From NCBI GenBank assembly GCA_965225625.1, contig CBDDBH010000033.1, forward strand, positions 310,001-374,000: a stretch of DNA of 64,000 nt, in the 5' to 3' direction. Below the pieces are notes generated by a model. That model worked only from the letters and a program-made list of their open reading frames with translations, was not told where the DNA came from and did no database searches. Shown here piece by piece: positions 54,832-63,479 of this stretch; positions within the stretch are counted from its first letter, which is position 1, and every line of letters begins with the position of its first letter. Made by a program: the position numbers and the translations under genes. Source of the stretch: CBDDBH01 sp965225625 (lineage in GTDB: Bacteria; Pseudomonadota; Gammaproteobacteria; JADZEE01).

Positions 54832-55646
54832 GAACCTATCCTCATCGTCATCATACCCAGGGCAAACACCGGCGCCGCTGCTGTTAAACTATCCACCCGA
54901 TCGAGCACACCACCATGGCCCGGCAGCAGCTTACCACTGTCCTTGACCCCTGCCCGCCGCTTTAACAGGCTTTCGAACAAGTCGCCAACAATAGAAAAGC
55001 TCGCGGCCCCCAAACATAAAGCGACAAAAACCCATCGATTCAACTCGACGTCGACATGCCGGAACCCCAGCAACGCGATAACAAGTGTAGCGGCAAGGGC
55101 GCTGACGACGCCCTCCCAGGTTTTCCCGGGGCTGAGCTTGCTGGCCAGTGGCGTGCGGCCCCAACGGCGCCCGCCAAAGAAAGCGGCGATGTCCGCGCCC
55201 CAGATAATTGCCATTAATAGCAACACCAGGGATGGGCCAATACTACTAAATCTATGCAATTCTACGACTGCCAGCCAGGCTGCCAGTAACACCAGCCAAC
55301 CCAACAACGCCAGGCTTATCGGCGTCAGTGTCACGACTGTTATCTCGCGCCGCTGAGCAGCGAATATCCAACACCAGGCCAGGCACCACCACAGCACCGA
55401 AAATATCAAAATCCCGGCCGACGTGTTCGGTCCTAATGCATAGAGAACGGACATCAGCGCTACCGTCGCCGCAAGATAACAAGACCGCCACACGGTCTTG
55501 CGCACACACGCCAGCGCGCACCACTCCCACGCGCCGATCAGGACGATGATGCCAAGCGCGATGGCGAGCCAAAGATTGGGCAGCCATAGCACGGCGGCAA
55601 CAACAACGCCGCCCAAGACCACTGCCGTTAAAATCCGCTGGTTCAA
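54828..55646 (-). CDS. cdsA: Phosphatidate cytidylyltransferase
   Basis: 272-aa polytopic membrane enzyme making CDP-diacylglycerol. C-terminal signature region SIVGDLFESLLKRRAGVKDSG and KLLPGHGGVLDRVDSLTAA, plus GADIAAFFGGRRWG and KLSPGKTWEG. TTG 55646 start inferred from the family N-terminus. Cotranscribed with uppS and dxr. Confidence 0.95.
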   Translation of the reverse strand: MNQRILTAVVLGGVVVAAVLWLPNLWLAIALGIIVLIGAWEWCALACVRKTVWRSCYLAATVALMSVLYALGPNTSAGILIFSVLWWCLAWCWIFAAQRREITVVTLTPISLALLGWLVLLAAWLAVVELHRFSSIGPSLVLLLMAIIWGADIAAFFGGRRWGRTPLASKLSPGKTWEGVVSALAATLVIALLGFRHVDVELNRWVFVALCLGAASFSIVGDLFESLLKRRAGVKDSGKLLPGHGGVLDRVDSLTAAAPVFALGMMTMRIGS

Positions 55647-55704
55647 AATACGCCCGTCGATAAGGCAGCGAATAAATCTGCCGCACCGGCCGTGCTGGCG
55701 CTGA

Positions 55705-56439
55705 TCACACGGTATCCGCTTCTAAGTTCAACTGTTGGGTCGTGCGCCCGAACCGCCGTTGCCTTGCGGCGAAGCTCGCCAGCGCCGTGTCGAGTGCTTT
55801 GTCATCGAAGTCCGGCCACAGGCATTCCGTGAAATACAACTCGGTGTAGGCGAGTTGCCACAATAAGTAATTGCTGATCCGCTGTTCACCGCCGGAGCGG
55901 ATAAACAAATCCGGTTCAGGAAGATCGCTCAAACACATCTGCGCTTGGACGTCATCGACAGTTACACTGTCGGCGTTCATTTCACCGGCAGCAATTTGGG
56001 CGCAAATACCCCGTAGCGCCTGCAGGACGTCCCAACGACCACCATAATTAGCAGCTATGACCAGCTTTAATCCGCGATTGCCAGCAGTCAGAATTTCGGC
56101 CTCGGCAATGCAATTCTGCAATTTTTCAGGAAATCTCTGCCTATCGCCGATAAAGCGCAGACATACATCGTTGTCGTAGAGCTTTTTGGCTTCCTGCTCC
56201 AACGCCGACAAGAACAGATCCATTAGCAAACCGACCTCGCGTTCGGGACGCTGCCAGTTTTCACTGCTGAAAGCGAATAAAGTCAACACCTTGACACCGC
56301 GCTGGGCGCTAGCTGTGACGATGCCACGGACCGCCTCCACGCCGGCGCGGTGGCCAGCAATGCGCGGTAATTGGCGCTGTTCCGCCCAGCGACCATTACC
56401 ATCCATGATTACGGCAATGTGTTGCGGAATTTTCGACAT
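55705..56439 (-). CDS. uppS: Undecaprenyl pyrophosphate synthase
   Basis: 244-aa cis-prenyltransferase. HIAVIMDGNGRWAEQR with the catalytic Asp, GHRAGVEAVRGIV, LTLFAFSSENWQRP, YGGRWD and DLFIRSGGEQRISNYLLWQLAYTE. Makes the C55 carrier for wall and lipopolysaccharide synthesis. ATG 56439. Confidence 0.97.
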   Translation of the reverse strand: MSKIPQHIAVIMDGNGRWAEQRQLPRIAGHRAGVEAVRGIVTASAQRGVKVLTLFAFSSENWQRPEREVGLLMDLFLSALEQEAKKLYDNDVCLRFIGDRQRFPEKLQNCIAEAEILTAGNRGLKLVIAANYGGRWDVLQALRGICAQIAAGEMNADSVTVDDVQAQMCLSDLPEPDLFIRSGGEQRISNYLLWQLAYTELYFTECLWPDFDDKALDTALASFAARQRRFGRTTQQLNLEADTV

Positions 56440-56484
56440 TCGTCAGCCTGGGTGGTTAGCGAGAAACGAACAACGGTGCGCCTA

Positions 56485-57042
56485 TCAAATCTCCATCAAT
56501 TCCTTTTCTTTTTCGGATAGGAGTTCATCGATTTTCTTCACGTGGGCGTCGGTAATCTTTTGAATGCGTTCTTCGGCGCGGTGCTCGTCATCCTCGGAAA
56601 TCATCTTGTCCTTCACCATATCCTTCGCGGTGTGATTAGCGTCGCGGCGAATGTTGCGAATTGCGACGCGTGCATTTTCTGCTTCACCGCGCACGACTTT
56701 AGTCATCTCACGCCGACGCTCTTCGGTCAGCTGCGGCAATGGGACGCGCAGCACATCTCCAGACGTGACCGGGTTAAGTCCAAGGTCAGAGTTCATGATT
56801 GCTTTCTCGATGGTCTTTACCATCGCCTTGTCCCAGGGCTGTACGCTCAAGGTACGCGCATCAAGCACGCCCACCGTAGCTGCCTGGCCAACAGGTACCT
56901 CGCTGCCGTAGTAATCCACGTTCACGTGGTCGAGCAGACTCGGGTGCGCGCGACCCGTACGCAGTTTTGCCAGCTCCTGATTGAGCGAATCGATGCTTTT
57001 ATTCATGCGCCGGTCGGCGTCCGCTATGACATCTTCAATCAT
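56485..57042 (-). CDS. frr: Ribosome recycling factor
   Basis: 185-aa factor that splits post-termination ribosomes with EF-G. Standard length. Typical: LNQELAKLRTGRAHPSLLDHV, YYGSEVPVGQAATV, DLGLNPVTSGDVLRVPLPQLTEERR, ARVAIRNIRRDAN. Starts 2 bp after the pyrH stop. Confidence 0.97.
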   Translation of the reverse strand: MIEDVIADADRRMNKSIDSLNQELAKLRTGRAHPSLLDHVNVDYYGSEVPVGQAATVGVLDARTLSVQPWDKAMVKTIEKAIMNSDLGLNPVTSGDVLRVPLPQLTEERRREMTKVVRGEAENARVAIRNIRRDANHTAKDMVKDKMISEDDEHRAEERIQKITDAHVKKIDELLSEKEKELMEI

Positions 57043-57044
57043 GT

Positions 57045-57788
57045 CTACCCTCCGGTTTCGCGGCGACGCATAACCAGTGTACCCTCCGGCTCACCCATGA
57101 CAGCCCGCTTCAATGCCCGCGGCTTTGTCATGTCCACTACGCGCAGCGGCATGTCGTTATCACGGCACATAACGATGGCGGATGCATCCATAACATCGAG
57201 ACGCTTATCCAGGACTTCATCGTAATCGAGTTGCTCAAAGCGTGTCGCGTCCTTAAATTGAGCCGGGTCCGCGGAATAAACGCCATCCACCTTGGTAGCC
57301 TTTATCATCAGATCCGCATTAATCTCCACCGCTCGCAGGCTGGCAGCGGTGTCGGTCGTAAAAAACGGGTTGCCGGTGCCTGCCGCAAAAACGACCACCC
57401 GCCCTTTCTCCAGATGGCGCACTGCGCGCCGCCGAATGTAATCTTCACAAACTTCATTAATTTTGATCGCCGACATAACCCGGGCAAATATACCCTGACG
57501 CTCGAGCGCGTCCTGCAGCGCCAGTGAATTAATCACGGTCGCCAGCATACCCATGTGATCGGCAGCCACACGATCCATGCCGGCTGCGGCGAGCCCGGCG
57601 CCGCGAAAGATATTACCTCCGCCGATCACCAGCGCCACCTCAAATCTGGCTTCCACCAGGTCCTTGATTTCAACGGCGAGCCGTTGGATAACCGTCGGCG
57701 CGATACCATAGTCCTGATCGCCCATTAATGCCTCGCCGCTCAACTTAATGAGGACACGACGAAACCGACCCGGGGTTAGCTCAGCCAC
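57045..57788 (-). CDS. pyrH: Uridylate kinase PyrH
   Basis: 247-aa hexameric UMP kinase. LIKLSGEALMG, VIGGGNIFRG, DHMGMLATVINSLALQDALE, VFAAGTGNPFFTTDTAASLRA, KATKVDGVYSADP. GTG 57788 immediately follows the tsf stop. Confidence 0.97.
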   Translation of the reverse strand: MAELTPGRFRRVLIKLSGEALMGDQDYGIAPTVIQRLAVEIKDLVEARFEVALVIGGGNIFRGAGLAAAGMDRVAADHMGMLATVINSLALQDALERQGIFARVMSAIKINEVCEDYIRRRAVRHLEKGRVVVFAAGTGNPFFTTDTAASLRAVEINADLMIKATKVDGVYSADPAQFKDATRFEQLDYDEVLDKRLDVMDASAIVMCRDNDMPLRVVDMTKPRALKRAVMGEPEGTLVMRRRETGG

Positions 57789-58691
57789 TTATTCGTCCCG
57801 CTGCTCCTCCGCCGCCTGCCGCACCTGGGAGAGTACTTCCGCGGCGAAATCGTCTTGTTTTTTAGCTATGCCTTCGCCAACCTCCAGGCGCGCGAAACTC
57901 TTCACTTCAGCACTGCGCTGTCCCAGCAGTTTGCCAACCGTCGTCTCAGGATCCTTGACGAATGGTTGTCCATAAAGCGTTATTTCTTTGAGGAATTTCT
58001 GCAACCTGCCCTGTACCATTTTTTCAATAATCTCGGTGGGTTTCCCGCTTTCTGCAGCCTGTGCAGTGAGGATCTCCTTCTCTTTATCCATCAATTCGGC
58101 AGGCACGTCCTCATCGCGAACACACACCGGCCGGCTCGCCGCAATATGCATTGCCACGTCTTTAGCCAGATCAGTATCGCCGCCAGCAACATCGACCAGC
58201 ACACCGATACGCCCACCGTGGAGATAACTGCCGAGCGAATCCCCGGAGCCCTCGACGCAGACGAGCTGGCGTACTGAGACGTTTTCGCCGATTTTGGTGA
58301 TGAGTGCCTGCCGCGCTTCTTCGATAGATGTTCCCGCAGCGCCATCCAGCGGCAGTTGCATCAGTGCATCGATATCGGCGGGCGTATGGATCAGCGTCGC
58401 GTTCGCGACGCTATCGGAGAAGTTTTTGAAATTTTCATCCTTGGCAACGAAGTCGGTTTCGCAATTCACTTCCACCAGCACCGCGCGTTGTCCCTCAATG
58501 GCTAATGCGATTAAGCCTTCGGCGGTAGTACGACCGGCTTTCTTCGCGGCTTTGGCCACACCGGACTTGCGCAGAATTTCAATCGCGATTTCAACATCGC
58601 CGGCTGCCTCGACCAAGGCTGTTTTGCAGTCCATTATGCCGACGCCGGTCCGTTCGCGAAGCTCCTTGACGGTTGCCGCAGTGACCGTCAT
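57789..58691 (-). CDS. tsf: Elongation factor Ts
   Basis: 300-aa guanine-nucleotide exchange factor of EF-Tu. VKELRERTGVGIMDCKTALVE at the N-terminus, VEVNCETDFVAKDENF, MHIAASRPVCV. ATG 58691 overlaps the rpsB stop (ATGA), which is unusual; most bacteria have an intergenic spacer here. Confidence 0.97.
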   Translation of the reverse strand: MTVTAATVKELRERTGVGIMDCKTALVEAAGDVEIAIEILRKSGVAKAAKKAGRTTAEGLIALAIEGQRAVLVEVNCETDFVAKDENFKNFSDSVANATLIHTPADIDALMQLPLDGAAGTSIEEARQALITKIGENVSVRQLVCVEGSGDSLGSYLHGGRIGVLVDVAGGDTDLAKDVAMHIAASRPVCVRDEDVPAELMDKEKEILTAQAAESGKPTEIIEKMVQGRLQKFLKEITLYGQPFVKDPETTVGKLLGQRSAEVKSFARLEVGEGIAKKQDDFAAEVLSQVRQAAEEQRDE

Positions 58692-59746
58692 GACGCGGTA
58701 GCTCCGTCATCCTTTGTCGTAACCGCCTCAGCGTCATCAACGGCATCCGGCTGTGGCGGCGCAGACGGGGTGTCTGCTGGCGCGCTGTCGGCTTGCGCTT
58801 CAGGCGGAGTCGCGACCGATTCAGCGACGGTCTCTTCGGTAGCTCCCGCTGAGGCTTCATCATCCGCGGGCGCCCCAGCGGTGCTGCGTTTCTTGATCGT
58901 GACTTTGACCTCAGCCTGTTTCTTGGTGATTTTTTTCCTGACCGTTTTTTTGCCGACAGCCTTTTTTCTCGCAGGTTTCTTAGCCTCTGCCGGCGCAACC
59001 ACCGGCTCACCCGATTCGTCCAACTCGACGAATTCGTCGCTGCTCTCCGTTATTACGTCAGGAATTGTGCCCCGGCCCTCGGCAACCGCATCCCCAGCAG
59101 CGCGGGTATAAAGCTGGATAGCGCGGATCGCGTCATCGTTGCCAGGCACTATATAATCAACACCGTCTGGACTGCTGTTGGTATCTACAACGGCAACGAC
59201 CGGAATCCCAAGTTTGTTCGCTTCGGCAACGGCAATCTTCTCGTAGCCGACGTCAATGACGAACAAAGCATCGGGGAGACCGTCCATGTTCTTGATACCC
59301 GATAGACTGCGCTGCAACTTAGCGAGATCGCGTTGGATCGCCAGGCCCTCTTTTTTGGTCAGACGTGCCAGGCTGCCGTCTTCCTGCATCGCTTCCATGT
59401 CTTTGAGGCGTTTGATGGACGCTTTGACGGTTTTATAATTAGTCAACATACCGCCCAGCCAGCGCTGGTCCACGAAAGGCATGGCACACCGCTCAGCCTC
59501 CGCACGGATCGCCTCCTGCGCGGCACGCTTGGTACCAACGAATAAAATCGTGCCTTTGCGAGCCGCAAGATTGCCGACGAAATTCATTGCCGCGGTGAAC
59601 AGCGGCATCGTCTGCTCGAGATTGATAATATGGATTTTGTTACGCTCCCCAAAGATATAGGGGGCCATTTTTGGGTGCCAGTACCGGGTCTGATGTCCAA
59701 AATGGACACCGGCCTCCAGCATCTGGCGCATGGTGACTTTAGCCAT
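58688..59746 (-). CDS. rpsB: 30S ribosomal protein S2 with long C-terminal extension
   Basis: 352 aa, versus about 240 in E. coli. Residues 1-230 are a normal S2: MRQMLEAGVHFGHQTRYWHPKM, FVGTKRAAQEAI, VDQRWLGGMLTNYKT, PDALFVIDVGYEKIAVAEA, VDTNSSPDGVDYIVPGNDDA. From about residue 245 there is a low-complexity tail, first Lys-rich (ARKKAVGKKTVRKKITKKQ), then Ala/Glu/Asp/Pro-rich to the end. The tail fills the usual rpsB-tsf spacer and overlaps the tsf start. ATG 59746. Confidence 0.95.
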   Translation of the reverse strand: MAKVTMRQMLEAGVHFGHQTRYWHPKMAPYIFGERNKIHIINLEQTMPLFTAAMNFVGNLAARKGTILFVGTKRAAQEAIRAEAERCAMPFVDQRWLGGMLTNYKTVKASIKRLKDMEAMQEDGSLARLTKKEGLAIQRDLAKLQRSLSGIKNMDGLPDALFVIDVGYEKIAVAEANKLGIPVVAVVDTNSSPDGVDYIVPGNDDAIRAIQLYTRAAGDAVAEGRGTIPDVITESSDEFVELDESGEPVVAPAEAKKPARKKAVGKKTVRKKITKKQAEVKVTIKKRSTAGAPADDEASAGATEETVAESVATPPEAQADSAPADTPSAPPQPDAVDDAEAVTTKDDGATAS

Positions 59747-59776
59747 GACGATGCTCCGTATGTGGGTTAATCCTCC

Positions 59777-59834
59777 ACGTATCCCGCGAGCCAACCCTGT
59801 TCGTGGGCACCCAGGCTCGCGTGCCGATACGTGT
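59777..59834 (-). promoter_or_regulatory. rpsB leader hairpin, S2-type autoregulatory element
   Basis: In the 5' leader, GCGAGCC and GGCTCGC pair (7 bp), reinforced by outer GTATC/GATAC pairing. It lies between the candidate promoter and the rpsB start, as the conserved S2-binding leader (t44-type) does in gammaproteobacteria. Assigned by position and folding only. Confidence 0.55.
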
Positions 59835-59884
59835 GTGAAGTAGGAACCTTCGCAGGTGCCTTAAATTGCTATACAAGCCGGCGC

Positions 59885-59913
59885 TTTATACCATAGACAG
59901 CTAAGTTCAACAA
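59885..59913 (-). promoter_or_regulatory. Candidate promoter of the rpsB-tsf-pyrH-frr operon
   Basis: On the minus strand TTGTTG (59908-59913) and TATAAA (59885-59890) are separated by 17 bp. It is about 140 bp upstream of the rpsB ATG, leaving room for the leader hairpin. Confidence 0.6.
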
Positions 59914-59926
59914 ACGAACAGCAAGT

Positions 59927-60694
59927 ATGCCGACAGCAATAAAGAACGAGTCAGAAATCGAGAAAATGCGAACTGCCTGCGCACTGGCGGCTGAAGTGCT
60001 CGAGATGATCAAGCCTCACGTGCGCACTGGTGTCACCACCGACGAGCTGGATCAGATCTGCCACAACTACATTATCGACGAACTCGACTCGATTCCTGCG
60101 CCGCTTAACTATCACGGATTTCCGAAATCAATTTGCACATCGGTTAACCACGTTGTCTGTCACGGGATACCAGGAGACCGGGTACTAAAATCCGGTGATG
60201 TCATCAATATCGATATTACCGTGATTAAGGATGGCTACCACGGCGACACCAGCAAGATGTTTTTTATCGACGAACCGTCTATCCGGGCAAAACGCCTGGT
60301 CGAGGTTTGTTACCAATCCATGTGTGCCGGCATCGAACTGGTAAAGCCCGGGACGCGCCTGGGCGACCTCGGAGCCGTTATACAAAACTACGCCGAATCA
60401 CAGAATTTCTCGGTGGTCCGCGAGTACTGTGGGCACGGAATAGGCCTGGGCTTTCATGAGGATCCGCAGATCCTCCACTATGGAACGCCCGGCACCGGGC
60501 TGGCCATCGAGCCGGGCATGACCTTCACCATCGAACCCATGATTAACATTGGCAAACGCCACGTGAAACTTCTTCCTGACCAGTGGACCGTCGTGACTAA
60601 GGACCGCAGTTTGTCGGCGCAATGGGAACACACAGTGCTGGTGACTGAAAACGGACACGAGGTATTGACTCGGCGCCCAGATGAAACTTTCTAG
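59927..60694 (+). CDS. map: Methionine aminopeptidase, type I
   Basis: 255 aa. Removes initiator methionine. Metal ligands in NIDITVIKDGYHGDTSKMF (two Asp), GHGIGLGFHEDPQI (His), TFTIEPMI (Glu) and QWEHTVLVTENG (Glu). Divergent from rpsB and followed by glnD after 62 bp, the conserved gammaproteobacterial arrangement. Confidence 0.97.
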   Translation: MPTAIKNESEIEKMRTACALAAEVLEMIKPHVRTGVTTDELDQICHNYIIDELDSIPAPLNYHGFPKSICTSVNHVVCHGIPGDRVLKSGDVINIDITVIKDGYHGDTSKMFFIDEPSIRAKRLVEVCYQSMCAGIELVKPGTRLGDLGAVIQNYAESQNFSVVREYCGHGIGLGFHEDPQILHYGTPGTGLAIEPGMTFTIEPMINIGKRHVKLLPDQWTVVTKDRSLSAQWEHTVLVTENGHEVLTRRPDETF

Positions 60695-60756
60695 TCCCCT
60701 TATTGCGTGAGGCGTCCACAACTCTCGCCGCCGAATGCTGATTAACCGCTAAGGTT

Positions 60757-63426
60757 ATGGTCGATTCAGGCTCCGCTGAAACCCAGCTTGATGTGCGTGC
60801 CCTGGACCAGGCGCTGAACGGTTCGCAGAGCGTTGTCGATGTCTTCCGTGCGGCACTGCACGACGCCAAGCAGCAATTCGACGCGGAATTCTTAAAGGGA
60901 AATCCTACGCGGACGCTGGTAACGCAGCGCGCCGGGGTAGTCGATCAGATTGTTACACGCTTATGGCGCCTCGCGGGCCTGGACACAGCCGACCATGCCC
61001 TGTTGGCCGTGGGCGGTTATGGCCGCGGTGAGCTGCATCCACATTCCGACATCGACATCGGCGTATTGCTGAGAAAGGACGCGGATGAAGCACTGCGCGA
61101 GAGACTCAAACAATTTATCACCAGTTTGTGGGATGTCGGCCTGGAAGTCGGGCATAGCGTCAGAACACCTGAACAATGCGTGGCGGAGGCGCTGGCGGAT
61201 CTCACCGTCACCACAAATCTTATGGAAGCGCGCCTGCTCGCGGGTGATGCCGCATTGTTCGCGACCGTGTGCCAAGTCACCTCACCCGAGTGCATCTGGT
61301 CAACCGCCGAGTATTTCAAGGCGAAACGCAACGAACAAATCGCCCGACATCGAAAATACAACGATACGGTACACAACCTCGAACCCAATCTGAAAGAAGG
61401 CCCGGGCGGCTTACGCGACATCCAAACCGTAGCTTGGGTCGCCATGCGCCACTTCAATGCCGGTTCGCTGGCGCAGCTCGTGACCCAGGGTTTTCTGACC
61501 GAGGATGAGTTCAAAACACTAGACGAAGGGCGGGCATTTCTGTGGCGGGTTCGCTATGCACTGCACTATGTCAGCGGCCGACGCGAGGATCGCCTGTTAT
61601 TCGATTATCAACGCAAAGTCTCGCAGATGTTTGGGTATCACGACGCCGGCAACGAAACCCGAAGCGTTGAACAGTTCATGAAGCAGTACTACCTGACGGT
61701 TACGGAACTGAGCCGGATGAACGAAATGCTGCTCGAATTGTTCGAGGAGGCGATCCTCGAGGCGGGTCAAGCTGTCGAAACACGAACGCTAAACCAACGA
61801 TTCCAAGCTCACAATGATCTCATCGAGGTGCGCAACCGTAATGTATTCAAACACCATCCATTTGCGCTGCTGGAAATCTTTCTGTTGCTGCAACAAAACC
61901 CTGAGCTTAATGGTGTCCGTGCCAGCACAATTCGTCTGCTGCGCGACCATCGACATTTGATCGACGACGCATTTCGCCGGGACTTGCGCGCGCGCAGCCT
62001 GTTCATGGAGATTATCCGCCAACCTCGACGGCTCGGCCACGAACTGCAACGCATGCACTTATATGGAATTCTCGGCGCCTATCTACCTATATTCGGCGCG
62101 GTTGAAGGACTGATGCAGTTCGATCTGTTTCACGTTTACACGGTGGACGAACACACTTTGTTTGTCGTGAGAAATATGCGCCGCTTTGCCTTTCCTGAGG
62201 ACGACGCGCTGCCGCTGTGTCGCGAAATTATGTTGCAGCTGCCCAAACCGGAACTGCTTTATCTGGCGGGACTGTTTCACGATATCGCGAAAGGCGGGAA
62301 AGTCGATCATTCGGAACTCGGCGAGCAGGCCGCGATCGAGTTTTGCCGCGCTCACGAGCTGAGCAATTGGGACACCAAACTGGTTGGCTGGCTCGTCCGC
62401 AACCACTTGATCATGTCAACGACAGCGCAGAAGAAGGACCTGTCGGACCCGGCAGTGGTTAATACCTTTGCCGGCCTCGTCGGCGACCAAACGCACCTGA
62501 ACTACCTGTATCTACTGACGGTTGCGGATATTTGCGGTACCAATCCAGCATTGTGGACGAGCTGGAAAGATGCACTGCTAAAGGAACTATATTTCGGCAC
62601 CCTGCGGGCGCTGCGCCGCGGGCTGGAAAATCCGATCGAACGCGAGGAGCGAATTGCCGTAAACAAGAACGAAGCGCGCGCACTGTTTCGTGCCAACCAC
62701 GCGGACGAGGCACCACTGGATGCATTGTGGGCACACCTCGATGATGAGTACTTTCTGCGCCACGCGCCGGACGAGATTGCCTGGCAGGCCGCCGGGATCG
62801 TTGGCACGCTTGCCCAAGAGCTACCGTTGGTGGCGTTGCGGGAGGAAACCGGCCGCGGCGGTACCGAAATATTTGTCTACGCCCGGGATGTCGATAACTT
62901 GTTTGCCGTTATGACGGCGACGCTGGAGCGACTCGGCTTGACGATACAGGATGCCCGCATAACCACCTCAAGCGACGGTTTCGCGTTGGACACCTGCATC
63001 GTGCTCGATGCCGAAAGCGGCGCCGTCGTCAAAGGCAAGCGCCGAATCAGCAAAATTACCAACACCTTGCGCAGCGACTTGCAGACGGCTGCTCAGGGCG
63101 TGGCTGCAGAAACACGTCGAGCGAACAGAAAATTCAAGCATTTTTCCATCCCGACGAAAGTCAGCTTCACCCTCGACGAAGTTAATCAGCGCAACGTCAT
63201 GGAAATAGTAACCGGTGATGGCCCGGGCGTTCTGTCGCGCATCGGCGGAGCGATGCAACGGTGCAATATCCGTCTGCACAATGCCCGCATAACCACGTTT
63301 GGCGAGCGCGTAGAGGACATCTTTTATTTGACCAATCGAGATAACACGCCTATCCAGGACGAAGCGACGTTTGCGCTATTACGTACGACCATTATCGACG
63401 CGTTGGATGTACGCAGCAGCGAGTAG
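60757..63426 (+). CDS. glnD: PII uridylyltransferase/uridylyl-removing enzyme GlnD
   Basis: 889-aa bifunctional nitrogen sensor. Nucleotidyltransferase motif GGYGRGELHPHSDIDIG near residue 87, NLKEGPGGLRDIQT, HD hydrolase domain with LFHDIAKGGKVDHSELG, and two C-terminal ACT domains that sense glutamine (IFVYARDVDNLFAVM and MEIVTGDGPGVLSRIGGAM). Length is normal. ATG 60757. Confidence 0.97.
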   Translation: MVDSGSAETQLDVRALDQALNGSQSVVDVFRAALHDAKQQFDAEFLKGNPTRTLVTQRAGVVDQIVTRLWRLAGLDTADHALLAVGGYGRGELHPHSDIDIGVLLRKDADEALRERLKQFITSLWDVGLEVGHSVRTPEQCVAEALADLTVTTNLMEARLLAGDAALFATVCQVTSPECIWSTAEYFKAKRNEQIARHRKYNDTVHNLEPNLKEGPGGLRDIQTVAWVAMRHFNAGSLAQLVTQGFLTEDEFKTLDEGRAFLWRVRYALHYVSGRREDRLLFDYQRKVSQMFGYHDAGNETRSVEQFMKQYYLTVTELSRMNEMLLELFEEAILEAGQAVETRTLNQRFQAHNDLIEVRNRNVFKHHPFALLEIFLLLQQNPELNGVRASTIRLLRDHRHLIDDAFRRDLRARSLFMEIIRQPRRLGHELQRMHLYGILGAYLPIFGAVEGLMQFDLFHVYTVDEHTLFVVRNMRRFAFPEDDALPLCREIMLQLPKPELLYLAGLFHDIAKGGKVDHSELGEQAAIEFCRAHELSNWDTKLVGWLVRNHLIMSTTAQKKDLSDPAVVNTFAGLVGDQTHLNYLYLLTVADICGTNPALWTSWKDALLKELYFGTLRALRRGLENPIEREERIAVNKNEARALFRANHADEAPLDALWAHLDDEYFLRHAPDEIAWQAAGIVGTLAQELPLVALREETGRGGTEIFVYARDVDNLFAVMTATLERLGLTIQDARITTSSDGFALDTCIVLDAESGAVVKGKRRISKITNTLRSDLQTAAQGVAAETRRANRKFKHFSIPTKVSFTLDEVNQRNVMEIVTGDGPGVLSRIGGAMQRCNIRLHNARITTFGERVEDIFYLTNRDNTPIQDEATFALLRTTIIDALDVRSSE

Positions 63427-63479
63427 TCCAGCGATGGATCGGTACGCTTACGCACCCTGACGAGGCATTGCACACGGCG

